Positions 38,034 through 47,327 are shown, numbered from the stretch's first letter. The stretch is DNA of 55,594 nt from an uncultured beta proteobacterium (GCA_902825845.1 CADECM010000007.1:54199-109792); one strand, 5' to 3'. Program-made: numbers and translations. Notes: generated by a model from the sequence alone, not told the origin.

Positions 38034-39395
38034 CTACTTACTGACACTCGGACCCCACGCCGGTTCCCGGATATCGCCCGTATCCTCGGTAAAGCGCTGC
38101 TTCACCCGACCGTCGCTGGAAATCGCACCTAATATACCACGCCCTCTGATCTCACTCGCATACAGGATCATGCGGCCGTTGGGCGAATAGCCTGGCGATT
38201 CATCCACGCCGCCATCGCTCAGCACCTGGATCTGGCGCGTGGAAAAATCCTGCACCGCAACCGCAAAGCGTCCGCTGCAACGATGAATCAGGGTGAAGCT
38301 CTTGCCGTCGGGACTGTGTCGCGCCGATACGTTGTAGCTGCCTTCGAAGGTGATGCGTTGCGCCTGTCCGCCGCTGGCCGAAATGCGATAGATCTGCGGC
38401 GAGCCGCCGCGATCCGAGGTGAAAATGATCGAGCGCCCGTCTGGCGAAAAATTGGGCTCGGTGTCGATGGCGTTGCTGGTCGCGAGCCGCTGCGGCTGCC
38501 CGTTGCCGTCGGCATTGATCATGAACATCTGCGAGCCCCCGTCCTTGCTCAGCACCACCGCGAGACGCCGGCCATCGGGCGACCATGCTGGCGCGCTGTT
38601 GCTGCCGAAGAAATTGGCGACTGCCAGCCGCGTGCCGGTGGTCACTGATTGCACGTAGACCACCGGTTTGCGTTTTTCGAACGACACATAGGCCAGCCGC
38701 GTGCCATCCGGCGACCACTTCGGCGAAATGATCGGTTCGTTGGACGACAGAATGGTCTGCGGTGAATGGCCGTCCGAATCCGCCACGGCTAGCCGGAAGC
38801 GTTTGCCGGGCAGGCGCACCACATACGCAATGCGCGTGGCGAACGCGCCTTTTTCGCCGGTCATCTTTTCGTAAATGACGTCGGCGATCTTGTGCGCGGT
38901 GAGGCGCAACTGCGCGGCGCCCGCGGTATACGCAAAGCCCGCCAATTGCGTTTGTTGCGCGGCATCCATCAGACGAAAACGCACGTCGTAGCGGCCGCCC
39001 GACGACGGCGTCACACTGCCGATGACAATCGCCCTGGCATTGCGCGATTGCCAGTGCGGATAGTCGATCTGGTCCGGCTCGTGCTGCGGCCTGGCGCCCG
39101 CGGCGTCAACCACGGCAAACAGTCCGCTGCGCTTCAGGTCCGCAGCGATCACGGCATGCACCTGCTGCGCCGGTCCGCCGTCCGCCCGAAACGGCGCAAT
39201 CGCGACCGCGATCGACTTGCTGTTAACCGCAGTCGAGTAGTTGCACGGATAATCCGACGCCGATAATGGTGCGGGTCTCTGGGTGGCACCGCCGCCGATC
39301 ACTTCGATGCTGATCTGTGCCCAGGCACTGGCGGAAATACAAAAAAATATCAATAAAAACAATAACTTACGTATATTTTGCAGGCTGTGTTTCAA
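38034..39395 (-). CDS. tolB: Tol-Pal system beta-propeller protein TolB
   Basis: A 453-residue periplasmic protein (usual about 430). Signal peptide KLLFLLIFFCISASAWA, then the N-terminal domain and a six-bladed propeller with repeats such as SPKWSPDGTRLAYVSFE and APAWSPDGRRLAVVLS. No ATG precedes the signal peptide; the best start is TTG at 39395 (MKHSLQNIRK), with TTGGAG 6 nt upstream. A longer open frame to 39713 overlaps tolA and is rejected. The signal peptide codons form a copy of the AT-rich motif. Confidence 0.95.
   Translation of the reverse strand: MKHSLQNIRKLLFLLIFFCISASAWAQISIEVIGGGATQRPAPLSASDYPCNYSTAVNSKSIAVAIAPFRADGGPAQQVHAVIAADLKRSGLFAVVDAAGARPQHEPDQIDYPHWQSRNARAIVIGSVTPSSGGRYDVRFRLMDAAQQTQLAGFAYTAGAAQLRLTAHKIADVIYEKMTGEKGAFATRIAYVVRLPGKRFRLAVADSDGHSPQTILSSNEPIISPKWSPDGTRLAYVSFEKRKPVVYVQSVTTGTRLAVANFFGSNSAPAWSPDGRRLAVVLSKDGGSQMFMINADGNGQPQRLATSNAIDTEPNFSPDGRSIIFTSDRGGSPQIYRISASGGQAQRITFEGSYNVSARHSPDGKSFTLIHRCSGRFAVAVQDFSTRQIQVLSDGGVDESPGYSPNGRMILYASEIRGRGILGAISSDGRVKQRFTEDTGDIREPAWGPSVSK
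39341..39369 (-). repeat. dispersed AT-rich motif, copy 9, in the tolB signal sequence (core 39354-39369)
   Basis: On the minus strand TAAGTTATTGTTTTTA with tail TTGATATTTTTTT. It encodes the hydrophobic core of the TolB signal peptide (KLLFLLIFF). Confidence 0.65.
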
Positions 39396-39475
39396 GTGGA
39401 ACTCCAAGCGGGTTGCGAATGTGACCCTGCGGCCTTTCCCCAGTTCCGCCCACGTACCGATGACAACGGCTGTCA

Positions 39476-40270
39476 TCAACGCGGACGAAACGCCATGGGA
39501 AAACTCCTGAAACTGCGGTGAAACTGATCGCCGGTGGGCACGTTGAAAGGTTGCGCCTGGCGAATCGCGCGTTCGATGGCCGCATCGTAGGCGGGGTTGC
39601 CGCTGCTCTTGCGCATCACCACACTCTGCAACTCGCCGCCGGGCAGCAGCGACACCACGAATACGGCTTCCGGACTGCCCTGCAGGTCGGGCGGCACTGC
39701 CACCCGGGCCCACACTTTCGCATGGATGCCGTTGATGTATTTCTGGTTTTCGCTCGCCTCGGCGGCGCGCGCCGCGCGCTCGGCCGCCGCCTTCTCCGCG
39801 GCCACCTTGTCCGCGGCGGCCTTCGCTTCCTTCTCGGCCAGCTCCCGCTGCGTATCCCGTTCGCGTGCTTCGCGTTGCGCCCTGGCCTGCGCTTCCTTTT
39901 GCTGGCGCGCGACTTTGTCGTCTTCGATTTTTCTCGGTTCGGGCTTGGGCGGGGGCTTGGGCTCGGCCTTCTTTTCCTTCTCCACCTTTTTCAGCGCGAT
40001 ATCGGGTTTGGGCGCCGCACGCTCAACCTTCGGCGGTGGCGGCGGTGTCACACGCGGGGCCGGCTTGGGCGGTGCCGGCGTCGGCTCCGGCGCGGGGGGC
40101 GGCGGCGCCACCGCGCGGGTTTGCGGCAGCGGCGGCAGATTGCTCCACAAATCGGCCTGCACCGGCGTCGGCGGCTTGCGCTGCCACGACACGCCGAACA
40201 CAATCAGCAGAATAAACACGGCGTGCATCGCCAGTGCCAGTGCGCGCGCCTTGGTCTTGTCGCTGTTCAT
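39476..40270 (-). CDS. tolA: cell envelope protein TolA
   Basis: About 264 residues. Short cytoplasmic N-terminus, one membrane helix (ALAMHAVFILLIVFGVSW), a Pro-rich then Lys/Ala/Glu-rich helical middle (about 45-175) and the globular C-terminal TolA/TonB-like domain (YINGIHAKVWARVAVPPDLQG; NPAYDAAIERAIRQAQPFNVP). It links TolQR at the inner membrane to Pal/TolB. ATG at 40270 is chosen; a TTG at 40288, 2 nt after the tolR stop, is a possible alternative. Confidence 0.95.
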   Translation of the reverse strand: MNSDKTKARALALAMHAVFILLIVFGVSWQRKPPTPVQADLWSNLPPLPQTRAVAPPPPAPEPTPAPPKPAPRVTPPPPPKVERAAPKPDIALKKVEKEKKAEPKPPPKPEPRKIEDDKVARQQKEAQARAQREARERDTQRELAEKEAKAAADKVAAEKAAAERAARAAEASENQKYINGIHAKVWARVAVPPDLQGSPEAVFVVSLLPGGELQSVVMRKSSGNPAYDAAIERAIRQAQPFNVPTGDQFHRSFRSFPMAFRPR

Positions 40271-40290
40271 GGCGGGCGCCGCACTCAAGT

Positions 40291-40719
40291 TCAGCCCCCG
40301 CGCGGCCTGGCGAGCAAGCCGACGCGCTTCACCTGGTTCTGCTGCAGCAAGTCCATCACCTCCAGCACCGCCTCATAGCGCACATCCTTGTCGGCCGCGA
40401 TCACCACCGGCTGATCGGCATTGGCCGCCTGCTTCTGCTGCACAGCCTGCAGCAGTTCCTTGCGCGTCACCTTGCGCTCGGGCCCGCCCTGCGCGCGGTC
40501 GCGCAGCCACAGCGATTTGTCGCGGCGGATCGATACTTCCATCGGCTGCGTGGGCGGCGCCGAGGTGTTGCCGATCTGCGGCAGTTCGACCTGACCCGGA
40601 TTGACCAGGGGCGCCGTGACCATGAAGATCACCAGCAGCACCAGCATCACGTCGATATACGGCACCACGTTGATCTGGTTCATCAGCACGTGGCCACTGC
40701 GTTTGTTGTTGGTGATCAT
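40291..40719 (-). CDS. tolR: biopolymer transport protein TolR
   Basis: About 142 residues: one transmembrane helix with the conserved proton-pathway Asp (NVVPYIDVMLVLLVIFMVTAPL) and a periplasmic domain ending in the ExbD/TolR fold (VVIAADKDVRYEAVLEVMDLL). ATG at 40719 is the family start (MITNNKRSGHVLMNQINVV). A TTG at 40737 overlapping the tolQ stop in a TTGA is an alternative, so translational coupling to tolQ is possible. Confidence 0.96.
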   Translation of the reverse strand: MITNNKRSGHVLMNQINVVPYIDVMLVLLVIFMVTAPLVNPGQVELPQIGNTSAPPTQPMEVSIRRDKSLWLRDRAQGGPERKVTRKELLQAVQQKQAANADQPVVIAADKDVRYEAVLEVMDLLQQNQVKRVGLLARPRGG

Positions 40720-40733
40720 CGCGGGCCGCCCGG

Positions 40734-41429
40734 TCAATGCGCCTGACGCTGCATGATGTTGGAAAACTCTTCCATGAACGAGTCATAGCGAATCGCGAGG
40801 CGGTTCACATCGCCCGCGTAGCGATTGTAGGCAAGCACCGCGGGTATCGCGGCAAACAGGCCCATCGCGGTCGCCACCAGCGCCTCGGCAATGCCCGGCG
40901 CCACCGCGGCCAGCGTGGCCTGCGCCACGTTCGACAGCCCGCGAAACGAATTCATGATGCCCCACACCGTGCCGAACAGGCCCACGTACGGACTCACCGA
41001 ACCCACCGACGCGAGGAACGACAAATGGGCCTCCAGCTCGTCCATTTCGCGCTGGTAGGTGGCGCGCATGGCGCGACGCGTGCCGTCGGTGACGGCGCGC
41101 ACGTCCATGCCGGGCTGCTTGCGCAGCTTCATGAACTCGCGGAACCCGGATTCGAAAATGCGCTCCATGCTGCCGGCATCGGTGCGCGAATTCATCGCGC
41201 GCTGGTGCAGATCGTTGAGATCGGCACCGCTCCAGAACTGCTTTTCAAACTCGTCGGCCAGCGCCGAGGCGCGGCGCAGCGCGAAGTACTTGAGGAAAAT
41301 GTAGTACCAGGAAAACAGCGAGGCCAGCAGCAGGATCAGCATCACCACCTGCACCAGCACGCTGGCGCCGGTGATCAGGCTCAGAATCGACATGTCGTGC
41401 GACAGGGGGGCGGTTGCGTTTGCGTTCAT
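40734..41429 (-). CDS. tolQ: proton channel family protein TolQ
   Basis: A 231-residue TolQ/ExbB/MotA-type membrane protein with three helices: VLVQVVMLILLLASLFSWYY, the second starting at GLFGTVWGIMNSF and the third ALVATAMGLFAAIPAVLAYN. Forms the proton-driven motor with TolR. Its ATG overlaps the ybgC stop by 4 nt (ATGA), so they are translationally coupled. Length normal. Confidence 0.97.
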   Translation of the reverse strand: MNANATAPLSHDMSILSLITGASVLVQVVMLILLLASLFSWYYIFLKYFALRRASALADEFEKQFWSGADLNDLHQRAMNSRTDAGSMERIFESGFREFMKLRKQPGMDVRAVTDGTRRAMRATYQREMDELEAHLSFLASVGSVSPYVGLFGTVWGIMNSFRGLSNVAQATLAAVAPGIAEALVATAMGLFAAIPAVLAYNRYAGDVNRLAIRYDSFMEEFSNIMQRQAH

Positions 41430-41863
41430 GTTGTCCTTGTTTTTTCGCTTATTTTTACGCTCAGCGGTTCGGGCATTTTGACCGGCTTGAGGGCGGCGAT
41501 GCTGACACAGGCCAACCGCACCTGCGCCTGCACCAGCGTCTTGTCCGCGCGCGACACCTGTTGATTCACGCGTATCTGACTCGCGCCGGCGCTGGCAAGT
41601 TCCACGGACACGGCAAGTGCGTCATTAAATCGCGCGGGCAACAGATATTCCACGGCAATCGAGCGCACCACGAACACCACGCCGTGTTGTGCCGCCAGAT
41701 CGGGCTGCTCGAAGCCCAGCGCGCGCAGCCATTCGGTGCGCGCGCGCTCGAAGTAGCGCAGGTAATTCGCGTAGTAGACAACGCCAGCGCCGTCGGTGTC
41801 TTCGTGATAGACACGGACCGGCCAGACGAATCGCCGTTGCGCACTGTATTCAACCTCGGTCAT
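41426..41863 (-). CDS. ybgC: acyl-CoA thioesterase YbgC
   Basis: A 145-residue hot-dog-fold thioesterase, first gene of the Tol-Pal operon as in many proteobacteria. The signature HEDTDGAGVVYYANYLRYFERARTEWL carries the catalytic Asp near residue 22. It hydrolyses short acyl-CoA or acyl-ACP thioesters and is linked to phospholipid metabolism at the inner membrane. It ends inside the tolQ start codon. Confidence 0.95.
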   Translation of the reverse strand: MTEVEYSAQRRFVWPVRVYHEDTDGAGVVYYANYLRYFERARTEWLRALGFEQPDLAAQHGVVFVVRSIAVEYLLPARFNDALAVSVELASAGASQIRVNQQVSRADKTLVQAQVRLACVSIAALKPVKMPEPLSVKISEKTRTT

Positions 41864-41929
41864 GCCCGTGTGCTTCCCGTTGTGCGGCGCGCATCGCGCG
41901 CGCCGGCATCAATACGGGTGAGCATGTTA

Positions 41930-42829
41930 TCACGCTGTCGACGAAGGTACCACCCCTGATTTCGCGGCCGGCGCGCCTGGCGCGTGCCAGTCATGACGCT
42001 GTGCTGGCCACACGCGGTCGAGCAGCGGCACCAGCGGCGTCAGCAGGAACAGCGCCCAGATCAGTGCGTTGGGCTTGAACAGATAAAACTGCCACAGGAA
42101 AGCGCCGACGGCCACCAGCAGCGCATAGAGGAGCCGGGCGCGCTGATGATTGGGAATGGTCATCGGGTCGGAGATCATGAAAAACGCGAACAGCAGCAGC
42201 GCCCCGCTGTGCAGCTGGTGCCAGAAGATCGCGCCCGACTGGCCCAGCCACAGCACGCGCGCGGCGAGCAGGGCCACGTAGCCGCCGAGAAACATCCAGC
42301 TGATGTCCATGCGCCGCGAGCGGTTGGTGACGATGGAACCGAGCGCGACGAACCACGCCGCATAGAGCAGATCGTTGCCCCACTGCCCCGGCGAAATCCA
42401 CGCCCCCGGCAACAGCGTTATCCCCGCAATCACGCCCAGATTCGCCGGATTGAACAGGTGCTTGCCGTTGACGCGAATCACGAACTTGGCGCCGATGGCG
42501 ATGAACGCCGCCAGCGGATGCACCCACAGCGTGTCGGCGCGCAGCAGGATCGACAGGCCGAAGCAGGTAATGATCGCACTCAGAAAGCCGACCTTGCGCA
42601 GGCCCAACAACCGCACAAACATGGCCTGCGTCGCCACCCCCGCGGCAAAGGTGAGCGCCATTTGTTCGGCCCTGAGACTGAAATCACGCGCCAGCACGCC
42701 GATTGTCAGCAGCGTCGCCAGAAACAGGATCTGGTAGAGGCGCGCATCGGTTGCCGCAAGCTTGTCGCGCAGCCGGCGCCACGGCGCAACGCCGCGGGCC
42801 GATGGGAACGGCAAATTCACTGTGACCAT
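41930..42829 (-). CDS. orphan RnfD/NqrB-family membrane protein
   Basis: A 299-residue protein with about eight to nine membrane helices, related to subunit D of Rnf and subunit B of Na+-NQR (GKHLFNPANLGVIAGITLLPG; FFMISDPMTIPNHQRAR). In true Rnf the subunit carries flavin and is surrounded by rnfABCGE; none of those genes is here. Instead it lies 15 nt downstream of two DUF2330 genes on the same strand, so it is probably their partner. ATG with GGGG upstream. Electron transfer or a transport role is inferred from the family only. Confidence 0.82.
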   Translation of the reverse strand: MVTVNLPFPSARGVAPWRRLRDKLAATDARLYQILFLATLLTIGVLARDFSLRAEQMALTFAAGVATQAMFVRLLGLRKVGFLSAIITCFGLSILLRADTLWVHPLAAFIAIGAKFVIRVNGKHLFNPANLGVIAGITLLPGAWISPGQWGNDLLYAAWFVALGSIVTNRSRRMDISWMFLGGYVALLAARVLWLGQSGAIFWHQLHSGALLLFAFFMISDPMTIPNHQRARLLYALLVAVGAFLWQFYLFKPNALIWALFLLTPLVPLLDRVWPAQRHDWHAPGAPAAKSGVVPSSTA

Positions 42830-42844
42830 GTCTGCCCCGCGCGC

Positions 42845-44203
42845 TTACAGCTTGCCGGTGAAAAACTTGCGCACGCTGCGCCAGAAATCACCATCCGATT
42901 CGAGGCCCGACTTGGCGCGGATTTCGCCGATATCCCAGCCGGTGAGCGTCGCCAGCGTTTCAGCTTCCTTGTGCTGGCGCTCGCGCACCTGCTCAAGGTA
43001 TTTTTCGGCCGCCGGGCAAGCGGTGGGCTCGATCTTCACCGGGTGCTGCAGTACGTAGCGCGTCTGAAAATTGGCGCGGTCGGCGGTTTCCTGAAACATC
43101 AGATCTTCGGGAAAGGTTTCCGGCGTGTAGCGCACATGCAGCCGCGTCACCCGCACCGGTGTCGCACCGCCCCTGAAGCGCGGCTGCACCGCGCCGCTCA
43201 CCCAACTGACGCCGAGGTTGGACAGTTCCTGCGGCGTCAGCGGATTGGCGGCGCAGGGATCGCACCACGCCATGTCCCAGAAATATTCCGTGAACAGCAC
43301 GCGGTACTGTTCGCGCTTCGCCTGCTCGTCGAACATCGCCTTGTAGAACGCGCCGAAGGTGTATTTTTCGTCGACCTTGATATACGGCGGAATATTCACG
43401 TTCGCCGGCAGCTTCACGGTGCGGTAGTTGGTGGATTCGACGCGGCCGTTGCGCGTCAGCACCCACAGCACCAGATCCTGCGGACCACGCGCGTTGATCA
43501 TGCCGAGGCGTATCGGCAGCATGAATTTTTCGGACTTGAAGGAAAACTGCAGCGGCGCGAGAAACTGCGAGCCGGATTTCGCCTGCTCCTCCAGATTGAT
43601 CCGGGCGACGAAGAATTTCATGTTCTGCCGGATATACGGCGCCAGCGCCGCCGACGCGCCCTGCGGAATGGTGTATTCGTTCTGCCGTAGCCAGGTTTCG
43701 AGGCCGTCGGATTGCGTGGCGGACAGAATCACGATGTCGTAGGGGCCCACCGTGTATTGCGCTTCGACCGTGACCCCAAGACTTTCCGCGGATCGCGCTT
43801 CCGACTTGGCCATCATGCGCGGCGCGGGCGCCGCCATCACCGCCATGTCGCGCCGCGGCTCGCACGGATTGCGGTCGAAATATTCCGCGAGGCGCGGCGC
43901 GCTGTAGGCGTCGATGCGGTCGAACAGCACGCGAAACGGCGTCTTGATCTGGTCCTTCTGCAGCACCTCGGGCACCGGCACCACCAGCGCGAAGGCCTTG
44001 GGCTCGCCCTGGTAATCGTTGAGCATGTTGATGGTGGTGCGGTCGCCGTCGCGCACCATCACCACCTTGCTCGCGTCGTTGAACAGGCCCGCATCGGCCT
44101 TGCCGACGTAGAAACCGCAAAAGGCGTGCGCGCCACTGGCCAGCACCAGGCCCGTTACCGCAGCCAATGCATGGTATTTTTGTAAGTATTTGATTTTAAA
44201 CAT
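42845..44203 (-). CDS. DUF2330 exported protein A
   Basis: A 452-residue secreted protein of the DUF2330 family. Signal peptide MFKIKYLQKYHALAAVTGLVLASGAHA (given in two parts: MFKIKYLQKYHALAAV then TGLVLASGAHA), followed at once by FCGFYVGKADAGLFNDASKVV, the family N-terminus. Cys-containing blocks FDRNPCEPRRD and MAWCDPCAANPL recur in the second copy. Function unknown. It is a tandem paralogue of the next gene and is followed by the RnfD-like gene. ATG 44203 is used; a TTG at 44230 is rejected. The start codon and first codons lie in an AT-rich motif copy. Confidence 0.85.
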   Translation of the reverse strand: MFKIKYLQKYHALAAVTGLVLASGAHAFCGFYVGKADAGLFNDASKVVMVRDGDRTTINMLNDYQGEPKAFALVVPVPEVLQKDQIKTPFRVLFDRIDAYSAPRLAEYFDRNPCEPRRDMAVMAAPAPRMMAKSEARSAESLGVTVEAQYTVGPYDIVILSATQSDGLETWLRQNEYTIPQGASAALAPYIRQNMKFFVARINLEEQAKSGSQFLAPLQFSFKSEKFMLPIRLGMINARGPQDLVLWVLTRNGRVESTNYRTVKLPANVNIPPYIKVDEKYTFGAFYKAMFDEQAKREQYRVLFTEYFWDMAWCDPCAANPLTPQELSNLGVSWVSGAVQPRFRGGATPVRVTRLHVRYTPETFPEDLMFQETADRANFQTRYVLQHPVKIEPTACPAAEKYLEQVRERQHKEAETLATLTGWDIGEIRAKSGLESDGDFWRSVRKFFTGKL

Positions 44204-44209
44204 ATTTTT
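44183..44209 (+). repeat. dispersed AT-rich motif, copy 10, at the DUF2330 A start (core 44183-44198)
   Basis: Perfect consensus core TAAGTATTTGATTTTA followed by AACATATTTTT. On the gene strand it spans the ATG and codons for FKIKYLQ. Confidence 0.75.
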
Positions 44210-44237
44210 CTCTAATGAATGGGTCTGCAATGGCGCG

Positions 44238-45617
44238 CTACCAAGCCGCGATGCGCGCGCGCCATCCCTGAATCATAGCGGCAGATTTCAATCCGGCACG
44301 CCGGCGTATTTCGTTGATGTCCCAGCCGGTCAGATTCGACAACTGCTGCGCTTCGCGTTCCTGACGTTCAGTGACGCGGAGAAGATACGACTTCGCTTCC
44401 TCGCACTGGTTTTCATCGCCCTTCCACGCGTGACGCAGCACGTAGCGTGTCTGGTAATTCTGCCGGTCTCTGGTTTCCTGAAACATCAGGTCTTCAGGAA
44501 AGGTCTGCGCGCTGTAACGCACATGCAGCCGCGTCACCATCGCCTTCTGCGCGCCGCCGGCAGCCGGTGCACGCAGCAGCGGCACCGGCGCGGACTGTCC
44601 CGGTGCAAGGTGCGGCTCGGGCAGCCACCACACGCCGGCGGCTTTCAGTTCCTCCGTGCTCAGCGGATCAGCGGCACACGGGTCGCACCAGCCCATATCC
44701 CAGAAATATTCGGTGAACACCACACGCATCGCTTCGCGCTTTGCGTGCTCGCTGAACATCGCCTTGTAAAACGGCGCAAACTCGCTGCGCAGGTACACCG
44801 GCAAATCCATGTTGGCCGGCAGTTTTACCGTGCGGTAGTTGGTGGTCTCAACGCGGCCGTTTTGGGTGAGCATGTAAATCACCAGATCCTGCGGCCCCTG
44901 CGCGTTCACCGTGCCCAATCGTATCGGCAGCATGAATTTTTCAGAGTTGAAACTGAACTGCAGCGGGCGCAGCAAGGTGGAACCCGTCTTCACCTGTTCC
45001 TTCAAATTCACCTTCGCCACAAAAAATTTCAGGCCCTGGCGGATGTACGGCTGCAGCGCCTGCGATGCGCCCTGCGGAATGCGATACTGATTGAGCCGCA
45101 GCCAGCGCTCCAGCCCACCCGATTCCTTGGCCGACAGAATCACGATGTCGTACTCGCCCACCGTGTATTGCGCTTCAATCTTCACGCCCAGCGCCTTGGC
45201 CGCGCCCACCCTGCCGCGCGCGTCCATCTCGGCGGCTGCCGGCGCGCGCTGCATGCGCATCTCAAGCCGCGCCCGGCACGGATCGGGATCAAAATACTCC
45301 GCCAGCCGCGGCGCGGTATAGGCATCGATGCGGTCGAAGATTTTTTTGTCGACCACCCGGATCGCATCCTTTTTCAGCACCTCGGGCACCGGCACCACCA
45401 TCGCGAACTCGGTAAGCGTGCCCTTGTAATCGTTCAACATGGTGATGGTGGTGCGCTCATCGTGCCGCGCCATGATCACCTGCGAGGCATCGTTGAACAA
45501 ACTCGCGTCCGCCTTGCCGACATAGAATCCGCAGAACGCGTGCGCGACATTGGCCGTCACCGTCGCGCCCATCAGGCATGCCAGCCCCAAAAACTGTAAG
45601 TATCTGTTTTTAAACAA
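44238..45617 (-). CDS. DUF2330 exported protein B
   Basis: A 459-residue DUF2330 protein, tandem paralogue of the preceding one: signal region MFKNRYLQFLGLACL to NVAHA, then FCGFYVGKADASLFNDASQV, a shared MLNDYKGTLTEFAMVVPVPEVL, and the WDMGWCDPCAADPLS Cys block. Start is TTG at 45617 with GGAG 7 nt upstream; no ATG is available. It is 34 nt from DUF2330 A. Both are probably periplasmic or surface proteins; the role is unknown, but conserved Cys pairs and association with an RnfD-like protein suggest an electron-transfer or metal context. Confidence 0.85.
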   Translation of the reverse strand: MFKNRYLQFLGLACLMGATVTANVAHAFCGFYVGKADASLFNDASQVIMARHDERTTITMLNDYKGTLTEFAMVVPVPEVLKKDAIRVVDKKIFDRIDAYTAPRLAEYFDPDPCRARLEMRMQRAPAAAEMDARGRVGAAKALGVKIEAQYTVGEYDIVILSAKESGGLERWLRLNQYRIPQGASQALQPYIRQGLKFFVAKVNLKEQVKTGSTLLRPLQFSFNSEKFMLPIRLGTVNAQGPQDLVIYMLTQNGRVETTNYRTVKLPANMDLPVYLRSEFAPFYKAMFSEHAKREAMRVVFTEYFWDMGWCDPCAADPLSTEELKAAGVWWLPEPHLAPGQSAPVPLLRAPAAGGAQKAMVTRLHVRYSAQTFPEDLMFQETRDRQNYQTRYVLRHAWKGDENQCEEAKSYLLRVTERQEREAQQLSNLTGWDINEIRRRAGLKSAAMIQGWRARIAAW

Positions 45618-45622
45618 CTTTA
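45597..45622 (+). repeat. dispersed AT-rich motif, copy 11, at the DUF2330 B start (core 45597-45612)
   Basis: Core TAAGTATCTGTTTTTA followed by AACAACTTTATT. On the gene strand it spans the TTG start and codons for FKNRYLQ, so it is homologous in place to the copy in DUF2330 A. Confidence 0.7.
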
Positions 45623-45874
45623 TTCTCCGTGGATAATGAGGCTGCGCCTCGCACGATGGCTACTAACGTGCGTCATTCGGAGATGGGGTTAAATGCACGA
45701 CGCAGCAAATTTGCTGGGGCACTCAGGGTGCGGATGCGCGGCGCTGCGTCCACCGCAAACCCGAAGCGCAGCATCCCGGTTCCGAATGCGTTGCTGTCGC
45801 CGCAAAACACCGCCGGCAACCGAGTCCATCGCAGGTGGTAGAATTTTCTCCAATCTTCAACTATTGGATTCCCC

Positions 45875-46069
45875 ATGCCTGATCACCCTTCCCGTCACCG
45901 CATCAAATTTTGCGATGTGGCCGTGGGCCAACGCTTTTATGACCCGATCAGCGAGGAATACTTCCTGAAGCAGAACGACACCATGGCGGCCATGATCACC
46001 GGCCCTGGCGACGGCACGGTGCCGGACGAATTCGAAGCGGAAGACATCGTCGCCATCGACGACCATTAG
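45875..46069 (+). CDS. small conserved-looking protein, unknown function (64 aa)
   Basis: A 64-residue soluble acidic protein (RIKFCDVAVGQRFYDPISEEYFLKQND...; ends EAEDIVAIDDH). The VGQRFYDP and F/Y-pattern resemble short beta-rich proteins common next to housekeeping genes in betaproteobacteria. There is no clear Shine-Dalgarno. Coding-like third-position GC supports translation. It converges on ruvB. No function can be assigned. Confidence 0.6.
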   Translation: MPDHPSRHRIKFCDVAVGQRFYDPISEEYFLKQNDTMAAMITGPGDGTVPDEFEAEDIVAIDDH

Positions 46070-46127
46070 CCGCGCCGGGCGTCAACCGCTGGCGCGGAAC
46101 CGTTGGCGAAATCGCTCGCCTCTACCG

Positions 46128-47195
46128 CTATACGCCTGATCCCTTGCCGCCGTCCGCCGCATCCCACAGATCCGGCGTGACCGCGTTCTTCGGCTGCGCC
46201 AACCCGAAATGGCGGAACGCGCTGGCAGTGGCCATGCGGCCGCGCGGCGTGCGCTGCAGGTAGCCCTGCTGGATCAGATACGGTTCGAGCACGTCTTCGA
46301 TGGTGTCGCGTTCCTCGCCGATGGCCGCGGCGAGGTTGTCCACGCCCACCGGGCCGCCGTCGAAGCGTTCAATCACCGCCAGCAGCAGTTTGCGGTCCAT
46401 CACATCGAGGCCCAGCGCATCGACGTCGAGCATTTTCAGCGCACTGTCGGCCACCTCACGGCTGATGATGCCGTCGGCCCTGACCTCGGCATAATCACGC
46501 ACGCGGCGCAGCAGACGGTTCGAAATGCGCGGCGTGCCGCGTGAGCGGCCGGCGATTTCGCGCGCGCCCTCATCCGCGGTTTCGACGTCGAGCAGCTTCG
46601 CCGAGCGTGCCACGATGCGCGTCAGTTCCTCGACGCTGTAGAACTCCAGCCGCGCCACGATGCCAAAGCGGTCGCGCAGCGGGTTGGTGAGCATGCCGGC
46701 GCGGGTGGTGGCGCCCACCAGCGTGAACGGCGGCAGATCGAGCTTGACCGAGCGCGCCGCCGGGCCTTCGCCGATCATGATGTCGATCTGGTAATCCTCC
46801 AGCGCGGGGTAGAGAATTTCCTCCACCACCGGCGACAGGCGGTGAATTTCGTCGATGAACAGCACATCGTTCGGCTCGAGATTGGTGAGGATCGCCGCGA
46901 GATCACCCGCGCGCTCCAGCACCGGCCCCGAGGTATGGCGCAGATTGACGCCCATCTCGCGCGCGACAATGTGCGCCAGCGTGGTCTTGCCCAGCCCCGG
47001 CGGTCCGAACAGCAGTACGTGATCCAGCGGCTCCTTGCGCCGCCGCGCGGCCTCGATGAAGATCGACAACTGGCCGCGGATTTTCTCCTGGCCAATGTAT
47101 TCGTCAAGTTGCTTCGGGCGCAAGGCGCGCTCGAACGCCTCCTCCTGCACGGAAGCGGGCGCGGCAGCGATCAGTCGGTCGGTTTCGATGGCCAT
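46128..47195 (-). CDS. ruvB: Holliday junction branch migration ATPase RuvB
   Basis: A 355-residue AAA+ motor. Walker [10 protein letters not shown] near residue 66, Walker B DEIHR, sensor 1 GATTRAG, arginine finger DRFG, and a winged-helix C-terminus ([12 protein letters not shown]). Works with RuvA to move Holliday junctions. Start MAIETDRLI at 47195; a longer upstream frame is rejected. It is separated from ruvA by a toxin-antitoxin pair and about 130 bp of non-coding sequence. Confidence 0.98.
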   Translation of the reverse strand: MAIETDRLIAAAPASVQEEAFERALRPKQLDEYIGQEKIRGQLSIFIEAARRRKEPLDHVLLFGPPGLGKTTLAHIVAREMGVNLRHTSGPVLERAGDLAAILTNLEPNDVLFIDEIHRLSPVVEEILYPALEDYQIDIMIGEGPAARSVKLDLPPFTLVGATTRAGMLTNPLRDRFGIVARLEFYSVEELTRIVARSAKLLDVETADEGAREIAGRSRGTPRISNRLLRRVRDYAEVRADGIISREVADSALKMLDVDALGLDVMDRKLLLAVIERFDGGPVGVDNLAAAIGEERDTIEDVLEPYLIQQGYLQRTPRGRMATASAFRHFGLAQPKNAVTPDLWDAADGGKGSGV

Positions 47196-47327
47196 GGCGC
47201 AATGATACTGCACCTGCGCCTGGCAACCCGCTAAGCCAGTGCGCGCAGCAATTCCACAATGGTGGCTCGGAATGTCAGCGGAACAGAGTGTCCAGGCCGC
47301 CTTGCCTCGCACAGCCCGCGCGTCGCT

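Noticed and set aside
41426..41456. Possible further copy of the AT-rich motif (CTTGTTTTTTCG) at the end of ybgC
   Set aside because: The conserved TAAG part of the core is absent; only the T-run matches.
45629..45876. Short frames on both strands between DUF2330 B and the 64-residue gene
   Set aside because: Neither shows a family match or a good start. A decayed gene is possible but cannot be shown.
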